A stretch of 64,000 nucleotides of DNA from CAVQBC01 sp963710665 (GCA_963710665.1 CAVQBC010000003.1:186001-250000), one strand, 5' to 3'; counted from the stretch's first letter, positions 33,287 to 42,667 are shown. Translations and numbers: made by a program. The notes: generated from the letters alone by a model not told the origin.

Positions 33287-35263
33287 ATGGCCGAGCCCGC
33301 CGTCCACGGTGAGCCGGGCCCGCATGACGGCACCGCGCGCGCCCGCCCGGCCGGGACGCCGCACCCGCTCGACCCGCTGTCGGCCGGCGAGGTCCGCGCC
33401 GCGGCCGCGATCCTGCGCCGCGAGCGGGGCGTGGACGAGCGCTGGCGCTTCGCCTCGATCGAGCTGCGGGAGCCCTCCAAGGAGACGGTCCGCGCGTTCA
33501 CCCCGGGCGACCCGATCGCCCGCGAGGCGGAGGTGATCTGCTGGAACCGCGAGGACGCGCAGGCCTACAAGGCGCGCGTGGCGCTCGGGTCCGGGAGCGT
33601 CGTGCACTGGGAGCACCGCCCCGGCGAGCAACCGAACATGACCGCGGACGAGTTCGGAGAGTGCGACGTCGCGATGCGCCGCCACCCGCGTGTGATCGAG
33701 GCGCTCGCGGCGCGCGGGATCACCGACATGGACTCGGTGCTCATCGACACGTGGGCCTACGGCGCCCACCTGCTGCCCGAGCCCTACGACGACCGCCGGC
33801 TCGGCTGGGCCGACGTCTGGTACCGCGCGCAGCCGGGCGGGAGCCCCTACGCGCACCCGGTCACCGGGCTGCACCTGATCGTCGACCTCAACCGCATGGA
33901 GCTGCTCGAGGTGGAGGACACCCACCGCGTCGACGAGCCTCGGACGATGGGCGAGTACCTCCCGCGCCTCGTGCCCGGGCTGCGGCAGCGCGACGACCTG
34001 CGCCCGCTCGAGATCACCCAGCCCGAGGGCACCTCGTTCACGCTCGAGGGCAACCTGCTGCGGTGGCAGAAGTGGTCGCTGCGCGTCGGCTTCAACCACC
34101 GCGAGGGGATGGTCCTGCACACGCTCGCCTACGAGGACGACGGGCGCGTGCGCCCGGTCGCGCACCGGCTGTCGTTCGCCGAGATGGTCGTCCCCTACCG
34201 CGATCCGACGCCCGACCACTACCGCCGCACCGCGTTCGACATCGGCGAGTGGGGGCTCGGGTTCATGACCACCTCGCTCGAGCTCGGGTGCGACTGCCTC
34301 GGCGAGATCGCCTACCTCGACGCGGTGCTGCACGACACGCGCGGCGAGCCGTACACGATCCCCAACGCGATCTGCATCCACGAGGAGGACGACGCGGTCC
34401 TGTGGAAGCACGTGGACGCCGAGACCGGCGCGGAGGTCCGGCGCCGGCGCCGCCTCGTCGTCTCCTTCCACGTGACCGTGGCCAACTACGAGTACCTCGT
34501 CTACTGGCGCCTCTATCAGGACGGCAACATCGAGTGCGAGGTGCGCGCCACCGGGATCATGGTCACGACCCACTTCGATCCCGGCCGCAAGCCGCCCTAC
34601 GGCACGCTCGTCGACGAGCGGACCTACGCCCCGTTCCACCAGCACTTCCTCGTCGCCCGGCTCGACCTCGACGTCGACGGGGAGGTCAACACGGTCCACG
34701 CCACCCAGTCCGAGGCGCTCCCGGTGGGCCCGGACAACCCGCACGGCCTCGCGCTCGTGGAGCGGAGCACCGCCCTGCGCACCGAGGAGGACGGCAAGCA
34801 GGACTACGACTGGCACACCCAGCGCGCCTGGAAGGTCGTCAACCCCGCCGTGCGCAACGGGCTCGGCACCCCCGTCGCCTACAAGCTCGTGCCGGGCGGC
34901 AGCTTCCCGCCGATGTTCGACCCGGACTCCCCGGTGCTGCGCCGCGCCCAGGTCATCGGCCACACGCTGTGGGTCACGCCCTTCGACGCCGACGAGCGCT
35001 GGCCGTGCGGCGAGTTCGTCGTCCAGAGCCGCACCCACCTCGGGCTGCCGGAGTGGACCGCGCAGAACCGCTCGATCGAGGACACCGACGTCGTCCTCTG
35101 GTACGTCTTCGGCATCCACCACATCACCCGCCCCGAGGAGTGGCCGGTGATGGCGGTGGACACCGTCTCCTTCTGGTTGAAGCCCGCGGGCTTCTTCGAC
35201 CGGAACCCGGCACTCGACGTGCCGCCCACCCCGCATCATTGCCATCCACAGGAGGACCGATGA
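33287..35263 (+). CDS. Copper-containing primary-amine oxidase (TPQ-dependent)
   Basis: The protein is 658 residues with AAGGAGGAG before the ATG. The cofactor Tyr is Y401 in VANYEYLVYW, the N-Y-(D/E) motif whose Tyr self-oxidises to topaquinone. Copper His residues are in FHQHFLVARLD and IHHITRPEEW. LEVEDTHRVDEP and TTSLELGCDCLGEIAYLD are also conserved. It oxidises primary amines to aldehyde, ammonia and hydrogen peroxide. The aldehyde dehydrogenase gene overlaps its stop by ATGA, so putrescine or another polyamine product is a good guess. No signal peptide is evident. Confidence 0.9.
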   Translation: MAEPAVHGEPGPHDGTARARPAGTPHPLDPLSAGEVRAAAAILRRERGVDERWRFASIELREPSKETVRAFTPGDPIAREAEVICWNREDAQAYKARVALGSGSVVHWEHRPGEQPNMTADEFGECDVAMRRHPRVIEALAARGITDMDSVLIDTWAYGAHLLPEPYDDRRLGWADVWYRAQPGGSPYAHPVTGLHLIVDLNRMELLEVEDTHRVDEPRTMGEYLPRLVPGLRQRDDLRPLEITQPEGTSFTLEGNLLRWQKWSLRVGFNHREGMVLHTLAYEDDGRVRPVAHRLSFAEMVVPYRDPTPDHYRRTAFDIGEWGLGFMTTSLELGCDCLGEIAYLDAVLHDTRGEPYTIPNAICIHEEDDAVLWKHVDAETGAEVRRRRRLVVSFHVTVANYEYLVYWRLYQDGNIECEVRATGIMVTTHFDPGRKPPYGTLVDERTYAPFHQHFLVARLDLDVDGEVNTVHATQSEALPVGPDNPHGLALVERSTALRTEEDGKQDYDWHTQRAWKVVNPAVRNGLGTPVAYKLVPGGSFPPMFDPDSPVLRRAQVIGHTLWVTPFDADERWPCGEFVVQSRTHLGLPEWTAQNRSIEDTDVVLWYVFGIHHITRPEEWPVMAVDTVSFWLKPAGFFDRNPALDVPPTPHHCHPQEDR

Positions 35264-36708
35264 GCTCCGGCACCAGCAGCATCACCAACTTCATCCACGG
35301 CGAGAGCGTGGCCGCCGCGGACGGGCGCACCAGCGAGCTGATCGACCCGAGTACCGGCGAGGCGTACGCGACGGCGCCGGTCTCGACCGACGTCGACGTC
35401 GACGCCGCCTTCCAGGACTCGGCCCGCGCCTTCGAGACCTGGGGCCAGACCACGCCCAGCGAGCGCCAGCGCGCGCTGCTGCAGATCGCCGACGCGATCG
35501 AGGCGCGCGCCGACGAGCTGGTCGAGATCGAGAGCCGCAACACCGGCAAGCCGAAGGAGCTGACCGCCGAGGAGGAGGTGCCTCCGATGTGCGATCAGAT
35601 CCGCTTCTTCGCGGGCGCCGCGCGCGTGCTCGAGGGCCGCTCGGCCGGCGAGTACATGGAGGGGCACACGTCGTTCGTCCGCCGCGAGCCGGTCGGGGTG
35701 TGCGGCGCCGTCACGCCCTGGAACTACCCGGCGATGATGGCCGTGTGGAAGTGGGCGCCCGCCCTCGCGGCGGGCAACACGATGGTGCTCAAGCCCTCCG
35801 ACACCACCCCGGCGAGCACGGTGTGGATGGCCGAGGTCATGGCCGAGTTCCTGCCGCCCGGGGTGTTCAACGTCGTCGTCGGCGACCGCGACACCGGCGC
35901 GGCGCTCGTACGCCACCCGATCCCGCGCATGGTGTCGATCACCGGCAGCGTCGGCGCGGGCATGGCCGTCGCGCGCACGGCGGCCGACGACGTCAAGCGC
36001 GTGCACCTCGAGCTGGGCGGGAAGGCGCCGGTGATCATCTTCGACGACGCCGACCTCGAGCTGGCCGCCGAGAACATCGCGATCGCCGGCTACTTCAACG
36101 CCGGCCAGGACTGCACCGCCGCCACGCGCGTGCTCGCCGCGCCGCGCGTCCACGACGACTTCGTGGCCGCGCTGTCCGAGCAGGCGAAGAACACGAGGAC
36201 CGGCCCCCCGGAGGACGGCGACGTCCTCTTCGGCCCGCTCAACAACGCCAACCAGCTCGCGCACGTGAGCGGCCTCGTCGAGCGCGCGCCGGACCACGCG
36301 ACGGTCGTGACCGGCGGCCACCGGCAGGGCGACCGCGGGTTCTTCTTCGAGCCGACGGTCATCGACGGCCTGCGCCAGGACGACGAGATGAGCCAGAACG
36401 AGATCTTCGGGCCGGTCATCTCGGTGCAGACCTTCAGCGACGAGGACGAGGCGGTCAGGTGGGCCAACGGCGTGCCCTACGGGCTGGCCTCGAGCGTCTG
36501 GACGCAGGACCACGGCCGGGCCATGCGCGTGTCCAGGCGGCTCGACTTCGGCTGCGTGTGGATCAACTGCCACATCCCGCTCGTGGCCGAGATGCCGCAC
36601 GGCGGCTTCAAGCGCTCCGGGTACGGGAAGGACCTGTCCCTCTACGGCCTCGAGGACTACACCCGCGTCAAGCACGTCATGAGCTACATCGAGCGCCGCG
36701 ACGGGTAG
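35260..36708 (+). CDS. Aldehyde dehydrogenase, 4-aminobutyraldehyde/betaine-aldehyde type
   Basis: The protein is 482 residues with GGAGG upstream. GVCGAVTPWNYPAMMAVWKW, catalytic Glu in LELGGKAPVI, catalytic Cys in AGQDCTAATR, and the end GGFKRSGYGKDLSLYGLEDY match gamma-aminobutyraldehyde dehydrogenases (PatD/Prr). Co-translated with the copper amine oxidase, it would turn 4-aminobutanal to GABA and complete putrescine oxidation. Confidence 0.88.
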   Translation: MSSGTSSITNFIHGESVAAADGRTSELIDPSTGEAYATAPVSTDVDVDAAFQDSARAFETWGQTTPSERQRALLQIADAIEARADELVEIESRNTGKPKELTAEEEVPPMCDQIRFFAGAARVLEGRSAGEYMEGHTSFVRREPVGVCGAVTPWNYPAMMAVWKWAPALAAGNTMVLKPSDTTPASTVWMAEVMAEFLPPGVFNVVVGDRDTGAALVRHPIPRMVSITGSVGAGMAVARTAADDVKRVHLELGGKAPVIIFDDADLELAAENIAIAGYFNAGQDCTAATRVLAAPRVHDDFVAALSEQAKNTRTGPPEDGDVLFGPLNNANQLAHVSGLVERAPDHATVVTGGHRQGDRGFFFEPTVIDGLRQDDEMSQNEIFGPVISVQTFSDEDEAVRWANGVPYGLASSVWTQDHGRAMRVSRRLDFGCVWINCHIPLVAEMPHGGFKRSGYGKDLSLYGLEDYTRVKHVMSYIERRDG

Positions 36709-36742
36709 TGGGGCCCTCCGCCGAGCCCGAGGAACCACTGAG

Positions 36743-37933
36743 GTGACCGACACGGGCGGCCGGGACGACGACGCACCTGAGCGGCAGGACCTGCCCGACT
36801 GGGTGAAGTCGCTCGGCCTGCCCGCGGAGGCCGCCGAGGCGATCGACCGCTACTGGAAGCCGGTCTGGGAGGCGCTCGGCGGCGACCTCAAGCTGCTGCC
36901 CGCGCACGAGCGGCGGGAGCCGGCGTTCCCGCCGCCCGAGGGCGCCGAGCAGATCGCCTTCGAGGCGGTCGAGGAGCTCGTCCCCGGCGAGAAGTGGCGG
37001 GCGCGCTTCGAGGCGATGTGGCCGGCCTACCGCGCCTGGTACCTGCAGGAGGGCGATGCCGCGCGCCCGGACTACCCCACCTGCCGGCGCGAGCTCGAGC
37101 GCCACATGCCCGAGCTCATGCCCACCTACGAGCGGCTCCTCGAGCTCGCGGGCGGCGGCGACGTCGCCGCCCGGATGCTCTCGCTCTGGCGCCCTCCGGG
37201 GTTCATCGTCGGCTGCTCGCAGGCCGCCTGGACGCGCGACGTCCCGATGCTCGTGCGCAACTACGACTACCCGGCCTCACGCCTCGAGGGCATCGTCTAC
37301 CTGACCGCCTGGACCGGCCGGCGGGTGCTCGGCATGAGCGACTGCCTGTGGGGCCTCCTCGACGGGGTCAACGACGCGGGGCTCGCGGTCTCGCTGACGT
37401 TCGGCGGGCGCCGCGACGTCGGCGAGGGCTTCGCGATCCCGCTCGTGGTGCGCTACCTGCTCGAGACCTGCGACACCGTCGCGGCCGCGCGCGAGGCGCT
37501 CGCGCACATCCCGGTGCATGCGCCCCAGAACCTCACGCTGCTCGACCGCTCGGGCGCGCACGTGACCGCCTACGTCGGCCCGGGGCGACCGGTCGAGCTC
37601 CACGACGTCCCGGCCACCACCAACCACCAGGGCCGCGTGGAGTGGCCGGAGTACGCGCGGGCGATCCGGACCGTCGAGCGCGAGGAGTGCCTGCTCACGC
37701 TGCTCGACGACGACGCGTTGAGCCGCGAGCGGTTCGTCGGCGCGTTCCTCGAGCCGCCGCTGCACAACACGAACTACGCGCGCGGGTTCGGGACCATCTA
37801 CACCGCCGCGTACTACCCCGCCGACGGCCGCGCCGAGTACCGCTGGCCCGGCTTCACGTGGGAGCAGGCCCTCGACCGCTTCGAGGAGTCCGAGCACGTC
37901 GAGACGTTCGCGGAGGAGACGCGCGCGGCCTGA
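36743..37933 (+). CDS. C45-type Ntn hydrolase / acyltransferase-like protein
   Basis: The protein is 396 residues from GTG with GAGGA upstream. Features of the acyl-CoA:6-aminopenicillanate acyltransferase (peptidase C45) fold start mid-protein: PPGFIVGCSQAAW with C158 as likely nucleophile, VRNYDYP, CLWGLLDGVNDAGLAVSLTFGG and ATTNHQG. In the family the nucleophile is exposed by self-cleavage before Cys, here after about 157 residues. Such enzymes hydrolyse or transfer acyl groups on amines. It follows the amine oxidation pair by 34 bases, which suggests release or acylation of an amine, but no substrate is known. Confidence 0.65.
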   Translation: MTDTGGRDDDAPERQDLPDWVKSLGLPAEAAEAIDRYWKPVWEALGGDLKLLPAHERREPAFPPPEGAEQIAFEAVEELVPGEKWRARFEAMWPAYRAWYLQEGDAARPDYPTCRRELERHMPELMPTYERLLELAGGGDVAARMLSLWRPPGFIVGCSQAAWTRDVPMLVRNYDYPASRLEGIVYLTAWTGRRVLGMSDCLWGLLDGVNDAGLAVSLTFGGRRDVGEGFAIPLVVRYLLETCDTVAAAREALAHIPVHAPQNLTLLDRSGAHVTAYVGPGRPVELHDVPATTNHQGRVEWPEYARAIRTVEREECLLTLLDDDALSRERFVGAFLEPPLHNTNYARGFGTIYTAAYYPADGRAEYRWPGFTWEQALDRFEESEHVETFAEETRAA

Positions 37934-37934
37934 C

Positions 37935-38250
37935 CTACGCCGTCGTCCCGCAGGCGAGCGGCTTCCGGTAGATGACGAAATCGCACGGGGTCGCCAGCAG
38001 CGGCGACAGGCCGGCCTGCACCTCGGCCACGCTGGTCGTGCGCATCACCCGGTAGCCGATGCGGCGATACCAGCCGTCGAGGAACTCCTTGCCCGGGTGC
38101 CGGAACGTCCGGGGCACGAGCAGCTCGAGCTGCATCGCCGGCAGCCCGCGGTCGCTGCAGTGGCGCTCCGCGAAGGCGACGAGCTGCCGGCCGACCCCGA
38201 TGCCGCGGTACCGGTGGTCGGCGGCCAGCATCCCGAATTCACCCGTGACG
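37935..38250 (-). pseudogene. GNAT N-acetyltransferase, C-terminal fragment
   Basis: Recognisable GNAT sequence begins at TGEFGMLAADHRYRGIGVGRQLVAF-type motif A (R-x-x-G-I-G acetyl-CoA loop) and runs through WYRRIGYRV to the TAG at 37935. The 70-80 residues expected before motif A are missing; the open frame upstream is Arg-rich low-complexity sequence that lies antisense to LysR remains. The break is near 38250, exactly where the LysR fragment begins on the other strand. Confidence 0.6.
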
Positions 38251-38254
38251 TCCG

Positions 38255-38645
38255 AGGAGAGTCGTCGCGGTGCGCGCCGACTGCGCGCCGGCGGGGCGCC
38301 GCGTGACCGTCGCCGAGCTCGCCGGCCACCGATCGTCGGGATGCGCCACGGCTCGGCCATCACACCGACTCGAGCGCCGCTTCGCCGAGACCGGCCGCCC
38401 GCTGCGCCTCGCCCTGGAGAGCGGCGATCCCTTCCTGCTGCGCACGCTCGCCGCGAGGGGCTTTGCCACCGCGATCCTTCCCGCTCCTCAGCCGGCTGGA
38501 CGGAACCGCGCTCGAGATCCGCGGCCTGGATCCCGCCCTTCGCCTGCCGCTCGCGCTCGTCTCGCGCCGCGAGCGCGACCTCTCGCCGGCGGCGCGCGCC
38601 TTCATCGAGCTCGTCCGCCGCGAGACGACGTCTACGCGGTCTTGA
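38255..38645 (+). pseudogene. LysR-type regulator, C-terminal effector-domain fragment
   Basis: Three frames together spell the second half of a LysR substrate-binding domain: GRRVTVAELAGH, then PIVGMRHGSAIT, then RRFAETGRPLRLALESGD…LAARGFATAIL, then LPLALVSRRERDLSPAARAF and a stop at 38645. The DNA-binding N-terminus is absent and at least three one-base shifts interrupt the frame. It abuts the GNAT fragment head to head and overlaps the end of the ATP-grasp gene. A deletion that removed the 5' ends of two divergent genes explains both; chimeric assembly is the alternative. Confidence 0.6.
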
Positions 38646-40095
38646 ACGCCAGCACGCCGGCGTGCGGCGGCGGCTCCTCCTTCGGCACCGGCTCGCCGGC
38701 GAACTCGCCGTGGATCCCGCGGATCCACTGGTGCGCGCGCTCGGTCAGCCGGTTGTCGTCGGTCTGCATCCGCGAGCGCGCCACGATCACGCCCAGGTCG
38801 GCGCCGGGATAGCGGTAGTCGCCCGGCCCCAGCACGCGCAGGAAGAAGGCCTCGGTCTCGTCCTGCAGGCTGTGCCAGTCGTTGCCCCAGCGGGCGAAGG
38901 AGATCGCGCCCGCGTCGTCGATCCGCCACACGCCGGTCCGCGGCGCCGCGGTGAGCCGCTCGACGTCGTCGCCGGTGTCCTTGAGCACGAGCTGGCTCCA
39001 GACGTCGACGCTCGAGGCCTGCGCCCAGCGCCGGTTGATGTCGTCGACGTCGATCTCGTAGTCGACGCCCATGAACTCGAGCAGGTGGAAGAGGAACAGC
39101 GGCATGTCCGCGTAGGCGCCGGCGGTGACGTTGGTCATCGAGGTCACGCCGCTGATCCGCGGGTTGAGCTCGCCCAGGTAGAGCTCGCCGCTGTCGGTGT
39201 CGACCAGGTAGTCGACCTCGAGGAACCCGCGGTAGCCCTCGGCCGCCAGCCGGTCGCCGAGCTTCTGGGTGAGCATGCGCGCGCGCTCCATGTGCTCGGG
39301 CGACAGCGCCTCGGGGAAGATGTCGTTGCCGCACCAGCCGCCCTTGTGCGGCGTCAGCTCGGGGTAGCCGGTGAGGTCGTTCATGAGCGGCCCCACGACG
39401 GTGCCGTGGCGCGTGAGCGCCGCCTCCACCGCGGCCGCGCGGACGTTCAGCCGCTTCATGACCTTGAGCTGCTGATCGGTCATCTCCTTCGCGTAGCGGT
39501 CCCAGTCGCGCTCGCCGCGGATGAAGAACGTGGTCTTGCCCGAGTCGCCGTAGGGCGTCTGCACCACGAGGTCGTCGCCCAGGCCCGCCGACCCGGCCAG
39601 GGCCCCGAGCTCGTCGTAGGTCTTCGCCCGCCCGAGCGTGTTGGGCGCGCTCGGGACGCCCGCCTCGTTGCCGAGCTCGGTGGTGACGATCTTCGAGTCG
39701 AGCCGATGGCGCAGCTCGGCCGACGGGTGGGCGACCTCGAGCCCGGCCGCGGCCGCCTCCTCCTCGGTGCGGTCGTCGAACATCACGAACACGGCCTTGC
39801 CGCCCGGGCCGCCCGCCGCGATGCGGTCGAGGACCTCCTTGTGGCCGAGCAGGTAGTTGCAGATGTCCTCCATCGAGTCGAACTCGCGGTACGGCCGGTC
39901 CTTGGGGACGAAGACCCGCGGGTGGTTGCCCTCGAACGAGTCGAAGTAGTTGACGTAGAAGAAGCTGCTCAGCCAGCGGTCGACGCCGAGCAGGTTGAAC
40001 GCCGTCGGCGAGACGAAGTAGACCGGCGTCCGGTTGGTCCGGAAGAACGAGCGGATCTCGGGGATCCCGCTCAGCCTTGCCGTCGTCTCGGCCAT
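38632..40095 (-). CDS. ATP-grasp ligase of unknown substrate in the polyamine operon
   Basis: The protein is 487 residues with AGGAGGAG before the ATG. A preATP-grasp-like N-terminal part (FFRTNRTPVYFVSP…HPRVFVPKD) leads to the ATP-grasp core: RLDSKIVTTELGNEAGVPSAP, DDLVVQTPYGDSGKTTFF (nucleotide Lys/Gly loop), FLEVDYLVD and LYLGELNPRISGVTSM with the metal-binding Glu-x-Asn. It resembles biotin-carboxylase-like ATP-grasp proteins that join a carboxylate to an amine. It lies 25 bases after agmatinase, downstream of arginine decarboxylase, so an acyl-polyamine or acyl-agmatine ligase is a reasonable but untested idea. Confidence 0.7.
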   Translation of the reverse strand: MAETTARLSGIPEIRSFFRTNRTPVYFVSPTAFNLLGVDRWLSSFFYVNYFDSFEGNHPRVFVPKDRPYREFDSMEDICNYLLGHKEVLDRIAAGGPGGKAVFVMFDDRTEEEAAAAGLEVAHPSAELRHRLDSKIVTTELGNEAGVPSAPNTLGRAKTYDELGALAGSAGLGDDLVVQTPYGDSGKTTFFIRGERDWDRYAKEMTDQQLKVMKRLNVRAAAVEAALTRHGTVVGPLMNDLTGYPELTPHKGGWCGNDIFPEALSPEHMERARMLTQKLGDRLAAEGYRGFLEVDYLVDTDSGELYLGELNPRISGVTSMTNVTAGAYADMPLFLFHLLEFMGVDYEIDVDDINRRWAQASSVDVWSQLVLKDTGDDVERLTAAPRTGVWRIDDAGAISFARWGNDWHSLQDETEAFFLRVLGPGDYRYPGADLGVIVARSRMQTDDNRLTERAHQWIRGIHGEFAGEPVPKEEPPPHAGVLAFKTA

Positions 40096-40120
40096 GTCGT
40101 CTCCTCCTTCGCGGGATTCT

Positions 40121-41095
40121 CTACGGGCGCTCTGCTCCGCGCCGGCGCATCGCCAGGCCGGTCAGCGTCTCGCGCACCACGCGCTCGGCGACGAGCGCCG
40201 ACGCGTCGGCGGTGCCGACCCCCGTCGGGATCACCTCGACGACGTCGGCGCCGGCGAGCTCGAGCTCGGCCGCCACGGTTCGCACCCCGAGCAGCAGCTC
40301 GACCGCCGTCATCCCGCCGGGCTCGGGCGTCCCGGTGCCGGGGATGAACGCGGGGTCGAGCACGTCGACGTCGACGGTCAGGTACACCGGGCCGGCGCCG
40401 ACCGCCGCGACCGCCCGCCGGACCACCTCGCGGATCCCGAGGTCGCGGACGTCGTGCATGAACAGGCTGGTGATCCCGTGCTCGGCCTGCCAGGCGAACT
40501 CCGCCTCCCCCGGCCAGTAGCCGCGCAGCCCGATCTGCGCGTAGCGGCGGCCGTCCAGGTGGCCCGCGTCGATCAGGCGGCGGATGAACGTCCCGTGGGA
40601 GACCTCGACGCCGAACACCTCGGCGCCGGTGTCCGTGTGGGTGTCGAAGTGCACCATGCCGAGGGGACCGTGCTTCACCGCGCACGCGCGCACGGAGGGC
40701 TCGGTGATCGAGTGGTCGCCGCCGAGTACGAACGGCAGCGCGCCCGCGGCGAGGACCTGGCCGACGGTGGCCTCGATCGCGGCGTGGGAGCGCAGCGCGT
40801 CGGCCGGGATCACGGGCGCGTCCCCGAAGTCGAGCACGCGCAGCTCCTCGAAGGCGTCGATCTTGACCTCGAGGTGCGGGCCCGGCGGGCAGCTCGCCGA
40901 GCGGATCGCCCGCGGCGCGAGCCGCGCGCCCGGGCGGTCGGAGACGAGGTCGTCCATGGGCGCCCCGACGATCGCGACGTCGCAGCCCGCGAGCTCCGCC
41001 GGGTCCTGGGTGTACGGCACGCCGGAGAAGGTCAGCAGGCCGGCGTAGTCGGGCTTCTCCCCGTACTGCGCCCAGCGCTCGAGCGGGTCGATCAT
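40121..41095 (-). CDS. speB: Agmatinase/arginase-family ureohydrolase
   Basis: The protein is 324 residues. Dinuclear manganese motifs are all present: GGDHSITEP, HFDTHTDTG (D-x-H-x-D) and VDVDVLDPAFIPGTGTPEPGG (D-x-D). It hydrolyses agmatine to putrescine and urea, or a similar guanidino compound. Its ATG overlaps the stop of the arginine decarboxylase-like gene (ATGA), which favours agmatine as substrate. Confidence 0.85.
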   Translation of the reverse strand: MIDPLERWAQYGEKPDYAGLLTFSGVPYTQDPAELAGCDVAIVGAPMDDLVSDRPGARLAPRAIRSASCPPGPHLEVKIDAFEELRVLDFGDAPVIPADALRSHAAIEATVGQVLAAGALPFVLGGDHSITEPSVRACAVKHGPLGMVHFDTHTDTGAEVFGVEVSHGTFIRRLIDAGHLDGRRYAQIGLRGYWPGEAEFAWQAEHGITSLFMHDVRDLGIREVVRRAVAAVGAGPVYLTVDVDVLDPAFIPGTGTPEPGGMTAVELLLGVRTVAAELELAGADVVEVIPTGVGTADASALVAERVVRETLTGLAMRRRGAERP

Positions 41096-42591
41096 GGCGA
41101 TCCCCGCAGGACGTTGATGGTCTGGAACGTCGGGTCGCTCGCCCCGTGCAGCCGCGCGCCGCTGTCCGCCAGCTCACGCAGGTAGGTGACGGTCTCGGCG
41201 GAGATGCGCTCGCCGGGCAGCAGCGCCGGGACGCCCGGCGGGTAGCTTGCGATCGACTCGCACGAGATCCGGCCGACGGCGTCGTCGACTCCGACCAGCT
41301 CGGCGGCGCCCAGGAACGCCTCGCGGGGCGGCAGCGCGACCTCGTTTTGCAGCGAGGTGACCGGGGGGATGATCGGCGCGGTGGCGCCCGGCTCGGCGAG
41401 GCGCTTGACGGTCTCCTCGACGTCGCCGGCCAGGCGCCGCAGCGCCGCGACGGACTCCCCGAGGCCGACGATGAAGACGATCGTCGCCTGCATCGGCAGC
41501 TCGACGTGGACGTCGTATGAGCGCCGCAGCGCGTCGGCGATCTCGTAGCCGGTGCGCCCGGTGCCGCGCACGTCGAGCACGATCCGCAGCGGGTCGTAGC
41601 CGGCCACGCCCATCTGGCCGACGAGCGACGCGTCGACGAGCTGGATGCCGGGGATCGTCTCGAGCTTCGCGCGCGCGACCTCGATCGCCTCGAGCGTCTC
41701 GAAGAGCAGCTGCTCGCCGTGCAGCGCGAGCTGGCGGCGGGCGCTGTCGAGCGAGGCGATCAGCAGCGATGAGGGGCTCGTGGAGCGCAGGAGCCGCAGC
41801 GCCCGCGCGATCGCGCCGGGGTCGACGAGCGCGCCGTGGGCGACGTGCAGCATCGCGCTCTGCGTCAGCGAGCCGGCGATCTTGTGCGTGCTCGTCAGCA
41901 TCGTGTCCGCGCCCTGCGAGAGGGCGGTCGGCGGCAGCGCCTCGTTGAAGCCGAAGTGCGGGCCCCACGACTGGTCGACGATGAGCGGCACGCCCGCGGC
42001 GTGCGCGACCTCCGCGAGGCCGGCGATGTCGGCGGCCATCCCGAAGTAGGTCGGCGACACGATGAACGCCGCCCTGGCGTCCGGCGCGTCGCGCAGCGCC
42101 GCCTCGAGCGCCTCCGGCGTCACGCAGTGGGTGATGCCCCGCTCGGCGTCGTACTCGGGCGCCACGAAGCTCGGCAGCCCGCCGCTCAGCACCAGACCGT
42201 CGACGACCGACGCGTGGGAGTTGCGCTGCGCGACGATGCGCGTGCCGAGCGGCGCGAGCGCCAGGCACAGCGTGTGGTTGCCCTGGGTCGCGCCGTTGGT
42301 GAGGAACCACGAGCGTGCCGCGCCGAACGCCTCCGCGGCCAGCCGCTCGGCGCGCTCGTACGGCGTCGGCGACGGTCCGAGGTCGATGCCGTGGATGTCC
42401 TGCGGGACGTCGGCCGCGAGCGCGTCGAGCCCGATCGCCTTGCGCAGCCCGGGGTCGGCGCCGGGTCCGCCCTTGTGGCCCGGCACGTGGTAGCGCGCCG
42501 TGCCGCGGAACGCGTACGCGACGACGGCGTCGAGGTACGGCGCGGTCGGCTGCTCGCTGGCCTCCTCCTCGCTGCGCGGGTCCGGACCCAT
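41092..42591 (-). CDS. Orn/Lys/Arg decarboxylase family protein (probable arginine decarboxylase)
   Basis: The protein is 499 residues, fold-I PLP enzyme without the N-terminal wing domain, like the short Gram-positive SpeA. RYHVPGHKGG opens it; FLTNGATQGNH, IVSPTYFGMAADI, VDQSWGPHFGF and the PLP Lys in TSTHKIAGSLTQSAML follow. ATG at 42591 was chosen because it begins the conserved region; upstream codons are Arg/Ser-rich without a good start. With agmatinase it makes putrescine through agmatine. Lysine decarboxylase activity is possible from sequence alone. Confidence 0.8.
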   Translation of the reverse strand: MGPDPRSEEEASEQPTAPYLDAVVAYAFRGTARYHVPGHKGGPGADPGLRKAIGLDALAADVPQDIHGIDLGPSPTPYERAERLAAEAFGAARSWFLTNGATQGNHTLCLALAPLGTRIVAQRNSHASVVDGLVLSGGLPSFVAPEYDAERGITHCVTPEALEAALRDAPDARAAFIVSPTYFGMAADIAGLAEVAHAAGVPLIVDQSWGPHFGFNEALPPTALSQGADTMLTSTHKIAGSLTQSAMLHVAHGALVDPGAIARALRLLRSTSPSSLLIASLDSARRQLALHGEQLLFETLEAIEVARAKLETIPGIQLVDASLVGQMGVAGYDPLRIVLDVRGTGRTGYEIADALRRSYDVHVELPMQATIVFIVGLGESVAALRRLAGDVEETVKRLAEPGATAPIIPPVTSLQNEVALPPREAFLGAAELVGVDDAVGRISCESIASYPPGVPALLPGERISAETVTYLRELADSGARLHGASDPTFQTINVLRGSP

Positions 42592-42654
42592 CGAGACCGC
42601 GATCCTACGTCCCGGCCGAGCGGCCGGGCAAACCTGTGCGGACCGCGCGGCCGC

Positions 42655-42660
42655 TAGCGT
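42655..42660 (+). promoter_or_regulatory. -10 box for a leaderless M20 deacylase transcript
   Basis: TAGCGT ends 7 bases before the ATG at 42668; no ribosome-binding site is present. It lies in the 76-base divergent region shared with the arginine decarboxylase gene. Confidence 0.4.
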
Positions 42661-42667
42661 TGTGGCG

